64,000 bases of DNA from Mycobacterium heckeshornense (GCF_016592155.1 NZ_AP024237.1:4216001-4280000); one strand, 5' to 3'; shown: positions 1 through 9,163, counted from the stretch's first letter. Numbers and translations are program-made. Notes: generated from the sequence alone by a model not told the origin.

Positions 1-134
1 CTTGACAACTGCGCCGACAGTGCACTCACGGATTTGTCGGTGGGCGCTTGTAGCTTCTCTCGGCTAACCACCAGTCGGGTGCCGACGCGGCCAGTCCGCG
101 CTGGCACCACGCAAAGACAGGAAGTGACGCCGAG

Positions 135-518
135 ATGATGACTCCCCGAATACGGTGGCCGCTAAGGTCAGTGCTTGCCATCGCCGCGACGGCAATCGGG
201 CTCGGGCTTGCCGGGCCCGCGCACGCCGATCCAGCGCAGGATTACCTCTACTACTCGACCCTGCACAGCCTTGGGATGGTGGTTTGGAATCCCCCCGCGA
301 TGCGCGCACTGGGTATCGGCGCCTGTCAGGACATGGCGATGGGCAACAACTGGCGAATCACCGTGACCAAACTGATGAACGCCGGCTACACACTGCATGA
401 GGCGTCGATGATCCTCGCAGCCGCAGTCGTGGCGTACTGCCCATCGCTGGACCCGCGCCTGCAGGATGCCCCGCCCCCTTCGGCGCCGCCGCCCGCGCAG
501 CAGATGACGGTGGCCTGA
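135..518 (+). CDS. Exported DUF732-family protein
   Basis: This 127-residue protein has a Sec signal peptide: basic residues near the start, a hydrophobic stretch at about 12-27, and an Ala-x-Ala cleavage site (AHA) near residue 31. The mature part is a small helical DUF732-type domain with two cysteines (GACQ and YCPS) that probably form the family disulphide, followed by a Pro/Ala-rich tail. DUF732 proteins are mycobacterial secreted proteins of unknown function. ATG 135 follows an AGGAAG-like ribosome binding site; ATG 138 is an equally possible start. It stands alone, upstream of an unrelated ATPase gene. Confidence 0.85.
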   Translation: MMTPRIRWPLRSVLAIAATAIGLGLAGPAHADPAQDYLYYSTLHSLGMVVWNPPAMRALGIGACQDMAMGNNWRITVTKLMNAGYTLHEASMILAAAVVAYCPSLDPRLQDAPPPSAPPPAQQMTVA

Positions 519-651
519 TGCGTCGGGCCCAGGCCGGGAATCGCCGGCGCCTGCGAACGGTTGTCACCGCCAGCGGACCCTCACCGTCCGGCATGTCGGC
601 GACCGCGAACCAGTCAAGTGTCCGCGGAGGCCGGTGTGTCGTTGTTGAATC

Positions 652-3087
652 GTGCCCATGACAACCGAAATCATCGCGGCGCCCGGCTCCGGTGATTTAG
701 CGGAGCGGTCGATTCAGAACATCATTTTGGATCTGCTGGATTCTGATCCAGGCCTAGATGCCGAGGTCAGAGAGGCGGTGTTGGAGGCGCTGGCGGAGGT
801 CACCGGCGGCGGGGGCACCCCGCAACAGATGGGTGCGCCCGCCACGTACCTGGCGAGCATCACCGTCGCCGGTTTTCGTGGGATCGGCTCCAGAACATCT
901 CTTGACCTCTACCCGGCGCCGGGTCTGATGGTGGTCAGCGGCCGCAACGGCTCCGGCAAGTCGAGTTTCGTCGAAGCGCTGGAGCTCGCGCTGACCGGCA
1001 CCAGCTTCCGCTGGCACCAAAAGGAGACGCTGTGGGCCGAGGCATGGCGAAACCTGCACCAGCCCAATCCCTGCGAAATCCAGATCGGTTTCACTCGAGA
1101 CGGAGCCAAACCGTTCGCTATCGGGATCACATGGTCGCCCGAGGCCGCGCTGACGGATAGCACGTCATGGACTCAAACCGTCGGTGACAAGCGAGTCGAG
1201 GGCACCGAGCGGCTCGGGTGGGCGAGTGCGCTAGAGCTCTACCGCCCGGTGCTCTCCTACGAAGAGCTGGGCCGGCTTTTCGACGGCGGCCCCGCTGCGC
1301 TGTATGACGCACTGGCCAAAGTGCTGGGGCTGGAGCTGCTCGCCGACGCCGAAAAGTGGCTGGCGGCGCGCCTTAAGGACACCAAGGCCACTCGCGAGAA
1401 AGCCGACAGCGAGCGTAAGCGGTTACAGGCTTTGCTGGCGGATTCCACCGATGAGCGGGCTGTGCGCGCAGCGACTCTGCTGGGCAAGAAAAGAGGGGCA
1501 TCGCTCGACGAGCTGCGCGCGCTGGCCACCGGAGCCGACGACCCACACCTGCAGACGATCCCGCAGCTGCGGGCGCTGGCGAACCTCACAGTCCCAACTC
1601 GCGAGGAGATCCAGACCATCGCCGAAGAGCTTCGAGCGGCCGCCCGGGCCGCGGCCGGGTCCGCCGCGGACGTAGCCGAGCTGACCCAGCAACGCGCCGA
1701 GCTGCTGCAGGCCGCACTGGACTACCACGACCATGCCGGCGACGTCGACTGCCCGGTGTGCGGGGAGGGCCGCCTTGATGCCGAGTGGGCGGCCCAGGTC
1801 CGTGACACCATCGCCGAAACCCAGAACTTTCTTGCTGAATACCGTTTGCATACGGCGCAATTGAAGGCAGCGCGATCCGCTGCCGCGAGTCTCAGTCAAC
1901 GATTACCGGCTGTGGCCGCCGTCGAGGGCGTCGAGCTTCCGGCGCTAGCCACCTACGCCGCGGCGCGGGCCACCGCCCAACAGGTCCCGCCTGATGAGAG
2001 CGGGTTGGCTGCCCACCTGGAGACCGCCGTTGGCGGTGCCATCGCTGCGGCGGAGGCGCTGCGCGCCCAAGCCTCCGAGGCCCATGCGCAACGGCAAGAC
2101 GCATGGGCGCCGTTGGCCGCTCAACTCGGTGGCTGGATCCAGCTCGAGGCGGAGGCGAGAAGCCACGACGCGACTGTCAAGACCATGACCGCCGCCAAGA
2201 AATGGATGAGCGATCATGCCGGCAAGTTCCGTAATGAGCGGCTCCAACCCATTGCCGCTCAAGCGCGCTGGATCTGGAGTCTGCTCCGGCAGGAAAGCAA
2301 CGTGGATTTGGGCGATATCACGTTGGAGGGCACAGCCACCCGGCGGCGCGCCGTCTTGGGCGGCTTTGTGGATGGCCAGCCCACCAAAGCGCTGTCGGTG
2401 ATGAGCCAAGGCGAGCTGCATGCCCTCGCGCTGGCGTTGTTCATTCCCCGGGCCACCGCTGCCGCGAGCCCGTTTCGGTTCATCGTGCTCGACGACCCGA
2501 TCCAGGCCATGGATCCGGCCAAGATCGATGGATTCGTCCAACTGCTCTCCGAGCTCGCCAAGACGCGTCAGGTCGTGGTGTTCTCCCATGACGATCGGCT
2601 GGCCTCGGTGATCCGGGAAACCGGTGTCGACGCCAGAATGATCGAAGTCGTGCGCGAGGCGGGTTCGCGGATTTGCCTGCGCGACAACGTCAATCCCGCC
2701 CTGCGCGCGGTCGACGATGCGTTCGCGCTAGTCAAGGACGAGAACATGCCCGACGAGGTCAAACGGCGGGCCGCGCCCGGGCTGTTCCGGCTGGCGCTCG
2801 AATCGGCCGCCAAACAAACCTTTTACCGGCGGCAAAGCGTGGCAGGACATCCCCGGATCGAATCCGAAGCGCAGTGGGCCAAAGCGAAGAAGACGGCGAG
2901 CCGGCTAGCGCTCGCTGTCCACGGCGACGCTTCGGCAGACTTGACTTCATGGCGTGATGGCAACCGGGCACGCGATCGTGCGCTTTGGATCGCCAACGCG
3001 GGAGTCCACGGCGCGGCCCAGGCGATCACCATCGAGGACGTGCGTGATCTGGAGAAAACCGTCCGCGAAGTGTTGGCGCTCAAGTGA
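652..3087 (+). CDS. SMC/RecF-like AAA ATPase with zinc-hook CPVC motif
   Basis: This 811-residue protein has a split ABC-type ATPase. The Walker A motif GRNGSGKSS lies at about 97-105. A long, partly coiled middle carries a zinc-hook-like CPVC pair at C367/C370. An ABC-signature-like stretch (MSQGELHALALAL) is at about 583, the Walker B/D-loop LDDPIQAMDP is at about 615, and the switch histidine is in FSHDD. The last ~130 residues are a separate all-helical domain ending in a NAGVHG motif reminiscent of DUF4145/HEPN-like folds. Relatives are DNA-end or DNA-structure sensing ATPases, including SMC-like subunits of anti-phage systems. The start may be GTG 652 or ATG 658. The downstream HEPN-like gene overlaps by GTGA, implying translational coupling and a two-protein system. 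I recognise no Lamassu-type effector nearby, so the exact system is unassigned. Confidence 0.75.
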   Translation: MPMTTEIIAAPGSGDLAERSIQNIILDLLDSDPGLDAEVREAVLEALAEVTGGGGTPQQMGAPATYLASITVAGFRGIGSRTSLDLYPAPGLMVVSGRNGSGKSSFVEALELALTGTSFRWHQKETLWAEAWRNLHQPNPCEIQIGFTRDGAKPFAIGITWSPEAALTDSTSWTQTVGDKRVEGTERLGWASALELYRPVLSYEELGRLFDGGPAALYDALAKVLGLELLADAEKWLAARLKDTKATREKADSERKRLQALLADSTDERAVRAATLLGKKRGASLDELRALATGADDPHLQTIPQLRALANLTVPTREEIQTIAEELRAAARAAAGSAADVAELTQQRAELLQAALDYHDHAGDVDCPVCGEGRLDAEWAAQVRDTIAETQNFLAEYRLHTAQLKAARSAAASLSQRLPAVAAVEGVELPALATYAAARATAQQVPPDESGLAAHLETAVGGAIAAAEALRAQASEAHAQRQDAWAPLAAQLGGWIQLEAEARSHDATVKTMTAAKKWMSDHAGKFRNERLQPIAAQARWIWSLLRQESNVDLGDITLEGTATRRRAVLGGFVDGQPTKALSVMSQGELHALALALFIPRATAAASPFRFIVLDDPIQAMDPAKIDGFVQLLSELAKTRQVVVFSHDDRLASVIRETGVDARMIEVVREAGSRICLRDNVNPALRAVDDAFALVKDENMPDEVKRRAAPGLFRLALESAAKQTFYRRQSVAGHPRIESEAQWAKAKKTASRLALAVHGDASADLTSWRDGNRARDRALWIANAGVHGAAQAITIEDVRDLEKTVREVLALK

Positions 3088-3428
3088 TTGCCGTTGAACT
3101 GCTGGGACATGCCCAGCGCGTCCTCACCCGGGCTGATATCGGCGGGTTGTCGGCGCGCATCGCAGCCTTCCTCGCTCGCCAGGCATTAGAACACATCGTC
3201 AACCAGCGCTGCATCGCTCTCGGCGTGACAGCACCCAACGCGACCACCCGCAGCAAGCTGCTCATTTTGCGCACACTTGATTCTTCGGAGGTGGGGGACA
3301 CCGCGGCATTCGCCTGGAACCGGCTCAGCACCGCCTGTCACGTGCACGCCTACGAAATGCAGCCCTCCGTAGTGGAAATCGAGCAACTCTGCGGTGTCGT
3401 AGCTTCCCTGCTACCACAGGCGAAGTGA
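3084..3428 (+). CDS. Small HEPN-like protein coupled to the SMC-like ATPase
   Basis: This 114-residue, mostly helical protein starts at a GTG that overlaps the stop of the upstream ATPase gene (GTGA), so the two are very likely co-translated. It contains an R80-x5-H86 motif (NRLSTACHVHAYE), matching the RX4-6H pattern of HEPN ribonucleases, with a second histidine at 88. The general layout of four amphipathic helices also fits the HEPN fold. HEPN proteins often act as RNA-cleaving effectors in toxin-antitoxin and abortive-infection systems. Here that role is an inference from the motif and the coupled ATPase. It could instead be a non-catalytic HEPN-like adaptor. Confidence 0.6.
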   Translation: MIAVELLGHAQRVLTRADIGGLSARIAAFLARQALEHIVNQRCIALGVTAPNATTRSKLLILRTLDSSEVGDTAAFAWNRLSTACHVHAYEMQPSVVEIEQLCGVVASLLPQAK

Positions 3429-3567
3429 GCATGCAGCTTTCCGGTAAGTGCCGGATCCCCCGACGAGAGCGAGCTGCGACGCGGCCGGTGTCTCGGACCA
3501 CTCACCGCCGCTGATCAACCCGGCGGCAGTCGGGTAGCGGTAAGGACAATCAATCGCAGTGGAACAG

Positions 3568-3825
3568 TTAGTAGTGGTATCGCGCCTTGAGCACTTTGAC
3601 TTCTGTGTCGTCTGCCCGGTAGACCAGCCGGTGTTGGTCGTCGATGCGGCGCGACCAGTATCCGGACAGTTCTCCTTTCAGCGGTTGGGGTTTGCCGATC
3701 CCGGTGAACGGATCCTGTTGGATCTCGGCGATGAGGCGGACGACGCGGCGGGCGGTTTTACGGTCGGAGGCCAGCCAGAACAGGAAGTCCTCCCAGGCGT
3801 CCGGGTCGAAGCAGATGCTTCTCAC
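3568..3825 (-). CDS. relK: YoeB/RelK-family ribosome-dependent mRNA interferase toxin
   Basis: This 85-residue basic protein begins at GTG (3825) inside a GTGA overlap with the antitoxin stop. Family hallmarks are visible: a tryptophan-rich N-terminus (DAWEDFLFW), the loop [18 protein letters not shown], the segment DDQHRLVYR and a C-terminal KARYHY with the terminal His-Tyr typical of YoeB. YoeB toxins bind the ribosomal A site and cleave mRNA. Length and sequence match the mycobacterial RelK (Rv3358) type. An in-frame N-terminal extension of 46 residues is open upstream but lies inside the antitoxin gene and is unlikely to be translated. The pair is probably autoregulated by the YefM-like partner. 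Confidence 0.93.
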   Translation of the reverse strand: MRSICFDPDAWEDFLFWLASDRKTARRVVRLIAEIQQDPFTGIGKPQPLKGELSGYWSRRIDDQHRLVYRADDTEVKVLKARYHY

Positions 3826-4097
3826 TGCTGGCCGCCGGCCATCTCCCTCAGCTCGTTTATCGATGTGCTGTGTACCGGGTGTCCGGATTTGTCGCGGGCG
3901 ACGGCTTCCATCAACCGCCGGGCGTTTTCTGGTGAGCGCAACAGATACACCGTCTCTTGCCACGAGTCGTAGTCGTCGGCCGACATCAGCACCGCGTCTC
4001 CGGCCCGGGAGGTGATGCGCACGGGCTCGTGATCGGTGTTGACTTGCTCCAGCAGAGGAAACAGGCGTTGGCGGGCTTCACTTGCGCTGATGCTCAC
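3822..4097 (-). CDS. relJ: YefM/Phd-family antitoxin (RelJ)
   Basis: This 91-residue antitoxin starts at GTG 4097 ([15 protein letters not shown]). It has the Phd/YefM DNA-binding N-domain, followed by a C-terminal helix ([15 protein letters not shown]) that neutralises the toxin. It precedes and overlaps the YoeB-type toxin by four bases, the usual order. Sequence and length match the mycobacterial RelJ (Rv3357) type. A longer start ten codons upstream is open but would include the operator-proximal region, so I prefer 4097. YefM dimers bind GTAC-centred palindromes, and a cluster of these lies just upstream. Confidence 0.93.
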   Translation of the reverse strand: MSISASEARQRLFPLLEQVNTDHEPVRITSRAGDAVLMSADDYDSWQETVYLLRSPENARRLMEAVARDKSGHPVHSTSINELREMAGGQQ

Positions 4098-4115
4098 GTC
4101 GGACACTCCATGATG

Positions 4116-4159
4116 TTGTACGATCATTCCGTACTATAGTGGTACGAATAAATTGTACA
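4116..4159. promoter_or_regulatory. Putative RelJ/YefM operator with four GTAC half sites
   Basis: Four GTAC tetramers begin at 4118, 4131, 4142 and 4155, giving spacings of 13, 11 and 13 bases. They form two pairs symmetric about 4138. The outermost, at 4154-4159, is a full TGTACA hexamer, the core known from enterobacterial YefM operators. The array lies directly upstream of the divergent-facing end of the relJ gene, where promoter and operator are expected. Autorepression is inferred from the family. Confidence 0.6.
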
Positions 4160-4651
4160 GATGTGTCCCAGACGGCTGCAACGGCGTACGACAGATACGG
4201 CAAGAACGTAAGACAATGGTTCGCCGGCCCGAGGTGCTGGCGTGTGAACTCAACCACAAGACTGTCGGCGGGCTCGCCCGGGCCGAACGTAGCGGGCCGA
4301 CCGGCACCGAACGCGGCCCGGCGGTGAAACGTCCGACAATGTGTTGAAGGACCTGATCTCGCACAGTCGGCCGGTGAGTAAGCAGGGCGGAACCCTCGTC
4401 CATGAGGTTGCGATCAGCCGTGTCCACGGCACTCCAGGCCCCCGCGAAGCGTTGCTACCTCAACCTCGATGACCATGACTGCTGCATCTAAGCGCTGGCC
4501 ACCGACACGCTAGCGCCGCCCCGGCGATAAGTAGCGGGTGCCGGTTGTCGATCTAGCGCGTCGGGTGCAGGCAATGCCGCGGGTCTTCGCGTTTTCGGCG
4601 CTGCCGTAAGTCGCATGCGCTGCCATTTATTCGGACAACCTCATAAGACAG
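4160..4651. other. Gene-free stretch between relJK and the helicase gene
   Basis: About 490 bases without a convincing gene. Only short open frames occur on both strands, none with a clear ribosome binding site or recognisable domain. It contains the relJK promoter side at its left edge and the 3' side of the large helicase gene at its right edge. I see no obvious terminator hairpin or insertion sequence end. Confidence 0.5.
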
Positions 4652-7600
4652 TCACCGCAGCCGCGGTGCCCGCTCGACGAACGCGTTGAGTGTCGCGATC
4701 AGCCGCATGTCGTCAACGGTGCGGGCGCGGGTGTTGAGCAATTCCTCGGTGCACACCAGATAGGCCAAGCAGCGTGCGCGGCTGATCGCGACGTTGAGCC
4801 GGTTGCGGGAGAACAGGAAATCGGCACCGCGCGTCATGTCCTCGCCGGTTGAGGTGGCCATGCTGAAGAACACCACAGCGGCTTCCTGTCCTTGGAACTT
4901 GTCCACGGTGCCCACGGGTACCCCCGCGGTGTGCGCGTCCCGGGCGAGCCGGTCACGAATGCAGCGAACCTGGTCGTTGTAGGGCGCGACCACCATGAAA
5001 TCGACTGCCGTCAAAGGTTTTTCTTCACCCTTCTGGTTGGTCCACGGGGTTCCGATCAGCCGCCCGATTTCGGCGGCGATCAGATCGGCTTCCTCCGGTG
5101 ATCGGGTGCTGTTGCCGCGGTGGTTGGCCGCAAGCCAGCGCAGCCCGGTTCCCAGTACGGTGGTCTGCTGCGCGCAGCTGGGATGGCTGATCAGGCGCCC
5201 CCCGTAGATCTGCTCGGAGATGAAAGAGCACACGTCGTCGTGCATACGCCAGGTCTGCGACAGAAAAACTCCCCGGTGTGGGGGCAAGGTGACGTCGTCG
5301 CCGAGGACGTGCTCGAGCGCGCTTCGGCCACCGCCACCGGGATGGTCGGCCTGGACGACCTGGGGAAGCTGCAGCGGGTCGCCGAGCAGGATCAGGTTGC
5401 GCGCCGAGCAGGAAGCGGCCAGTGCATCGGCCAGCGCCAGCTGACCGGATTCGTCGACGAGCAGCACATCAACAGGGGCTGCGCGCATGTCCGGGGAGGC
5501 AAACAACCAGGTCGTGCCAGCGACTAAATTGAATTCGCCTCGCGCGCACCGCTTGTTGTTGTCCACATAGATGACGCCGGGCAGCGCGCTACCGGGCTCT
5601 GATCCGGGTTTGCGCACCGCGCACAGCCGCTCCCTCATACCCGCGTCGCCGAAGACTTTGACGATCCATGCGAGGAGATGGTCGATGGCCGCGTGGCTCA
5701 TCGCCGTGATCCCGACCCGCTGGCCGGCGGTGATCAAGGTGTGCACCAGATGCGCCGCCGAGTAGGTCTTGCCGGCGCCGGGAGGCCCCTGGATCGCCAC
5801 ATAACTGTGGTCCAGTTGAGTTACCCACCCGGTCATCTCGGCCAGGTCGTCGCTGAAGGTGCCGTCGGCTGGCCCGCCGCCGGGTGTGAATCTGGGGAGT
5901 TCGCAGCGCAACAACGCAGCCGTCACCGCGTTAGGCGCCGGCCCGCCGTGGTCCACCAGGCGGGCGGCGAACTCCGACAAAGCCCTCGCCTTGGGTTTGG
6001 TGTCAACCCAGTCATGCACGACGACGACGCTCGGCACATAACCTGACTGCTGACAGCCGTCGTTCCAGACTAGGTCGAGCTGACCAGTGTCGCGGTCAAG
6101 TCCGGCGATGGTGGCGTAGCGCTTGATCCCGTCGGGCGTCAGGTACACCACCTGGCCGCCCTGGCTGGGAAAGCCGTCAGCGACCTGGGCGGGAAATGTG
6201 AAGCGCATGACTGGAAGGATCGGCTTGCCCCGCTTACCGATTCGCTCGACCAACTCGGCGGAGTAAAGCCCGGACAGCACGTCACCGTCGTCGAACAGCG
6301 TCATCGGGTCTGCTTGACATTTGGCCATCTTGGGGGCGATGTACGCGCGCCACTCCCGAAGCCAATAGCCCAGCACATCGCCCAGCAGGTGCTCGGCGGT
6401 ATCTGGACCGAAGGCATGAAGCCGGGTGACCTGCTCGTCCAATTCCGGGATACCCGGGTCTGCCTCCAGCTGCGCTGCGCGCCAAGGCGTCCCGGCGGGA
6501 CGGTGTTCGATCAACCAATCGCGCAGCGCCTGAGCGGCCCGCACATCGTCCTCGTTGTAGGACGCGATGCGCTCAAGCGCGGCCAGGTTCTGATCGGCCA
6601 TGAATCGTTCGTACTCGACCACCGCGCCGGCGCCCTGGTCGATGTCGTGGCCGCGCTGAAAAGTGGTCAACCGTTCCAGGCACTTCAGGCCGTAGGATTC
6701 GACACCGACCCGTATGGCGTTGCGCGCCACCGCGAACAGGTCAACGAAAAACCCGGTCTCCACCAACCGGTTCAGTTCGACCTCTCGCACACCGTGGGTG
6801 GCGGTCAGCCGCTCGAGGGCCGAGCGCTCGGTGTGGTTGTAGTGATAGGCATGAGCGTCTGGGCAGGCGGCACGGCGCGTATCCAAAAAGTCGATCAACT
6901 CCGTCACGGCGGCTGCTTCCTGGTCGAGATCATGGGCCCACCAGGCGCGGTAGCGCCACCGATCATCGGGGTCGCGCTCAAGCAGACCGAACAAAAAGAA
7001 CAGCCCGGCGTCGGGTCGCCAGAACGGATGGCCTTCGAAGTCGAGGAACACATCGCCCGCATCGGGCGCCGGCAACAGCTCCCATCCGTGACCCCACTCT
7101 GGGTCATCGCCGGCTTCGATCACGGTATACGGCGGCGCGCCCGCGCCCCGCGACCGAGCCTCAACCTGAAGCGAAGCCTGGTCGACAAGCCGGACCAACC
7201 GTTCCGGGCGGATCCCGTCCAGTGGCCCCCGGTGGGCCGCCAGCTGGGCCAGGGTCGAGACACCCCCGTCATTGAGCACCGCCCGCTCCGGTTGGCGGAT
7301 GCCCGCGACATAGACCAGGGAGTCCTCGTCGCGCCACTGTGTGGTGCACAGCTCGAAGAATTCGCACAAAGTGCAGTGCGGACAGGGCTCGGGAACCGTG
7401 CCCGCCACCGGCCCGGCGGCCAAGGCGCGGGCGAGCTGGCCGCGCAGCCGACGCCAGTACGGGCTGAACTCGTCGACGGTCAGGGCTTCAACTCGCCCCG
7501 AGCCCAGCCACAGATGCATCCGGCGCGGCCGCACACCGGTGAGCGCCTCGATGGCCTCGGCGTAGAAGCACAGCTGTAGAACGTGTCCCGGCTTGGCCTC

Positions 7601-8014
7601 GACACGGGTGAGCTTGGCGTCGACCGGCTCGTAGGACACCGCTCCGGTCTCCGGGTCCTCGACGCGCACGACGAAGTCGGCGATCCCGCGCATACCGTCA
7701 TGGACGAACGGCATCTGGTAGATGACATCCCAGCCCGCATCGAACGGGTTCCCGACGCGAGCAACCCAGTCCGTGAATGGTTCGCCTTGCTCTCTGGCGG
7801 GAATCTCGCGGATCGACTTGCCCTGCCGGGCATACTCGGCCAGACACTCACGCTCGTGCTGGTTCCCTTTGGCGACGAGCAAGCCGGCGAATGACCCATA
7901 CTTCGGATCAGGTTCCGCCAGCAGGCCGTCATCGACGCGGTTCCTCAGCGTGAGAAAATGCGCGCACTCCAGCCACGCCGTGATCTTCGACGGCGTGAGC
8001 AAGCGATCCGCCAC
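4652..8014 (-). CDS. RecB-type nuclease / DNA2-like superfamily 1 helicase fusion
   Basis: About 1,120 residues. The N-terminal third is a RecB-family nuclease: GNQHERECL (motif with H and E), an acidic D in GMRGIADFVV, the D-x-K site VDAKLT and the distal QLCFYAEA. Four cysteines (C17 and the CPHC/C/C cluster near 208-220) resemble the iron-sulphur staple of AddB-like nucleases. A second, DEDD-type exonuclease-like segment starts with VFLDFEGHPFW near residue 316. The C-terminal half is an SF1 helicase with P-loop GPPGAGKT near 741, a DESGQ Walker B, and the terminal motifs TVDKFQGQEA and NVAISRAR. Proteins of this layout act in DNA end processing or defence. Start GTG 8014 has a GGAG eight bases upstream; the frame stays open to 8128. 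Confidence 0.85.
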   Translation of the reverse strand: MADRLLTPSKITAWLECAHFLTLRNRVDDGLLAEPDPKYGSFAGLLVAKGNQHERECLAEYARQGKSIREIPAREQGEPFTDWVARVGNPFDAGWDVIYQMPFVHDGMRGIADFVVRVEDPETGAVSYEPVDAKLTRVEAKPGHVLQLCFYAEAIEALTGVRPRRMHLWLGSGRVEALTVDEFSPYWRRLRGQLARALAAGPVAGTVPEPCPHCTLCEFFELCTTQWRDEDSLVYVAGIRQPERAVLNDGGVSTLAQLAAHRGPLDGIRPERLVRLVDQASLQVEARSRGAGAPPYTVIEAGDDPEWGHGWELLPAPDAGDVFLDFEGHPFWRPDAGLFFLFGLLERDPDDRWRYRAWWAHDLDQEAAAVTELIDFLDTRRAACPDAHAYHYNHTERSALERLTATHGVREVELNRLVETGFFVDLFAVARNAIRVGVESYGLKCLERLTTFQRGHDIDQGAGAVVEYERFMADQNLAALERIASYNEDDVRAAQALRDWLIEHRPAGTPWRAAQLEADPGIPELDEQVTRLHAFGPDTAEHLLGDVLGYWLREWRAYIAPKMAKCQADPMTLFDDGDVLSGLYSAELVERIGKRGKPILPVMRFTFPAQVADGFPSQGGQVVYLTPDGIKRYATIAGLDRDTGQLDLVWNDGCQQSGYVPSVVVVHDWVDTKPKARALSEFAARLVDHGGPAPNAVTAALLRCELPRFTPGGGPADGTFSDDLAEMTGWVTQLDHSYVAIQGPPGAGKTYSAAHLVHTLITAGQRVGITAMSHAAIDHLLAWIVKVFGDAGMRERLCAVRKPGSEPGSALPGVIYVDNNKRCARGEFNLVAGTTWLFASPDMRAAPVDVLLVDESGQLALADALAASCSARNLILLGDPLQLPQVVQADHPGGGGRSALEHVLGDDVTLPPHRGVFLSQTWRMHDDVCSFISEQIYGGRLISHPSCAQQTTVLGTGLRWLAANHRGNSTRSPEEADLIAAEIGRLIGTPWTNQKGEEKPLTAVDFMVVAPYNDQVRCIRDRLARDAHTAGVPVGTVDKFQGQEAAVVFFSMATSTGEDMTRGADFLFSRNRLNVAISRARCLAYLVCTEELLNTRARTVDDMRLIATLNAFVERAPRLR

Positions 8015-8223
8015 TGCACTCACTCCAATCGCCAGGCATGCTCGGGATAGGCCCGCCCACCGGTGAATACGGCTGACGGCCGGCCGCCGCCGCTCCCAGG
8101 TCGCCACCCTAGTTGGCGGCACCGACACAACGTCAGTCTTCGCCAGACCCAGGAGTCGCTATACAGCGCGTTTACGCGGACACACCGGAGACGACCGTCC
8201 TTGCCGATGCCGTTGATCTGTTG
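8015..8223. other. Short gene-free stretch upstream of the helicase gene
   Basis: About 200 bases between the helicase start and the restriction-enzyme remnant. It contains the helicase GGAG ribosome binding site (complement of about 8023-8026). Nothing else is recognisable. Confidence 0.4.
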
Positions 8224-8367
8224 TTAGCCCTCGAAGATGTCTTCGTCAATTTGCTTCAAGTCGAAAGTTTCACGCACCTGCACACCAACGTTGTAGCGAA
8301 CCATCAGTTTCGTCAGCTCCTTGCCGTCAATCAGTCGAATGCGCATGTTCACGCTGGGGTGGTTTCT
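8224..8367 (-). pseudogene. C-terminal fragment of an Mrr-type restriction endonuclease
   Basis: Reading the minus strand toward a TAA at 8226-8224 gives a continuous peptide of about 45 residues. It includes RIRLIDGKELTKLMVRYNVG, then VQVRETFDLKQIDEDIFEG. This is the typical end of Mrr-family (restriction endonuclease-like) proteins, where LIDG-x-x-L-x-x-LM-x-x-x-x-VGV is conserved. The rest of the gene, including the catalytic core, is absent: upstream of codon 8367 the sequence turns into the left end of an IS30-like element. The enzyme was therefore truncated at this junction and the fragment cannot be functional. Confidence 0.7.
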
Positions 8368-8368
8368 A

Positions 8369-9070
8369 GGTTCTGTCGCAACACTTCTCTAGGGTCTGGA
8401 GGTTGTGTTGTCGTCATCTCGACGTGTGAAGAAGGGGCCGGGCCGTCGGCCGCAGTCGGCCAAGCGTCAGAGGTTTATGGAGCTCCCGTGGTTGGTCCGT
8501 CTCGGCGGCGGGCCGTGAAGTCGGTGTGTCGCGCACGTTGGCAAACAATTGGGCGCGGGGATACAAGAGTTATCGGCGTGGCGAGGTCGTCGGATTCGTT
8601 CCCGCGCTCGATCGTTTGGCTGTGCGCCAAATCAGTGATCGATATTTATCTGAGGATGAGCGGATCGAGATCGCCGATCTGCGCCGCGCGGGTCTGAGTA
8701 TCCGTAACGTCGCCGCCAAGATCGGCCGGGATCCATTGACTGTGTCCCGGGAGCTGCGCCGTAACAGCCGCCGCGACGGCACCTATCGGCCGTTTGAAGC
8801 CCACCGCTGGGCGGTGATGCGCAGATCCCGCCATCACCGACGCCGGATCGACAAGAATCCACAGGTGTGCGAAGTGGTCGCCGAGCTGTTGGCGCAGCGG
8901 TGGAGCCCGCAGCAGATCGCCCGGCACCTGCCACGGAAGTATCCCGGGGATCGGTCGATGTGGTTATGGCACGAAAGCATCTACCAGGCGGTCTACCAGC
9001 TCCGATCAACTTTGATCCGCCCGCCGAAGGTCAGCAGTGTGCACCGCGGCCCGCTGCGAGAGTCTTTGCA
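8369..9070 (+). mobile_element. Degenerate, truncated IS30-family insertion sequence
   Basis: The left part starts around 8369. A transposase reading frame opens at GTG 8405 / TTG 8408 (SSSRRVKKGPGRRPQSAKRQ). Near 8484-8493 the frame shifts: MEL continues in another frame as WSVSAAGREVGVSRTLANNW, then an IS30-type helix-turn-helix follows (RRAGLSIRNVAAKIGRDPLTVSREL) and the segment QRWSPQQIARHL up to LWHESIYQAVYQ. Similarity fades by about 9060, before the DDE catalytic core. The element is thus inactivated by a frameshift and loss of its C-terminal half. It separates the Mrr remnant from the DUF262-HNH gene. Confidence 0.8.
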
Positions 9071-9163
9071 TGCCTGTCGTTCGAATTGATCCCGCAAAAA
9101 CACCTGAGAAAGCTCGCAGCGCTGGAGCCGAAGATGATTGTATTCCAGGATTGGCTGGTTGAA

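Noticed and set aside
652..3428. Calling the SMC-like ATPase pair Lamassu
   Set aside because: No LmuA-type effector is found next to it and the small partner looks HEPN-like, so the name is not supported.
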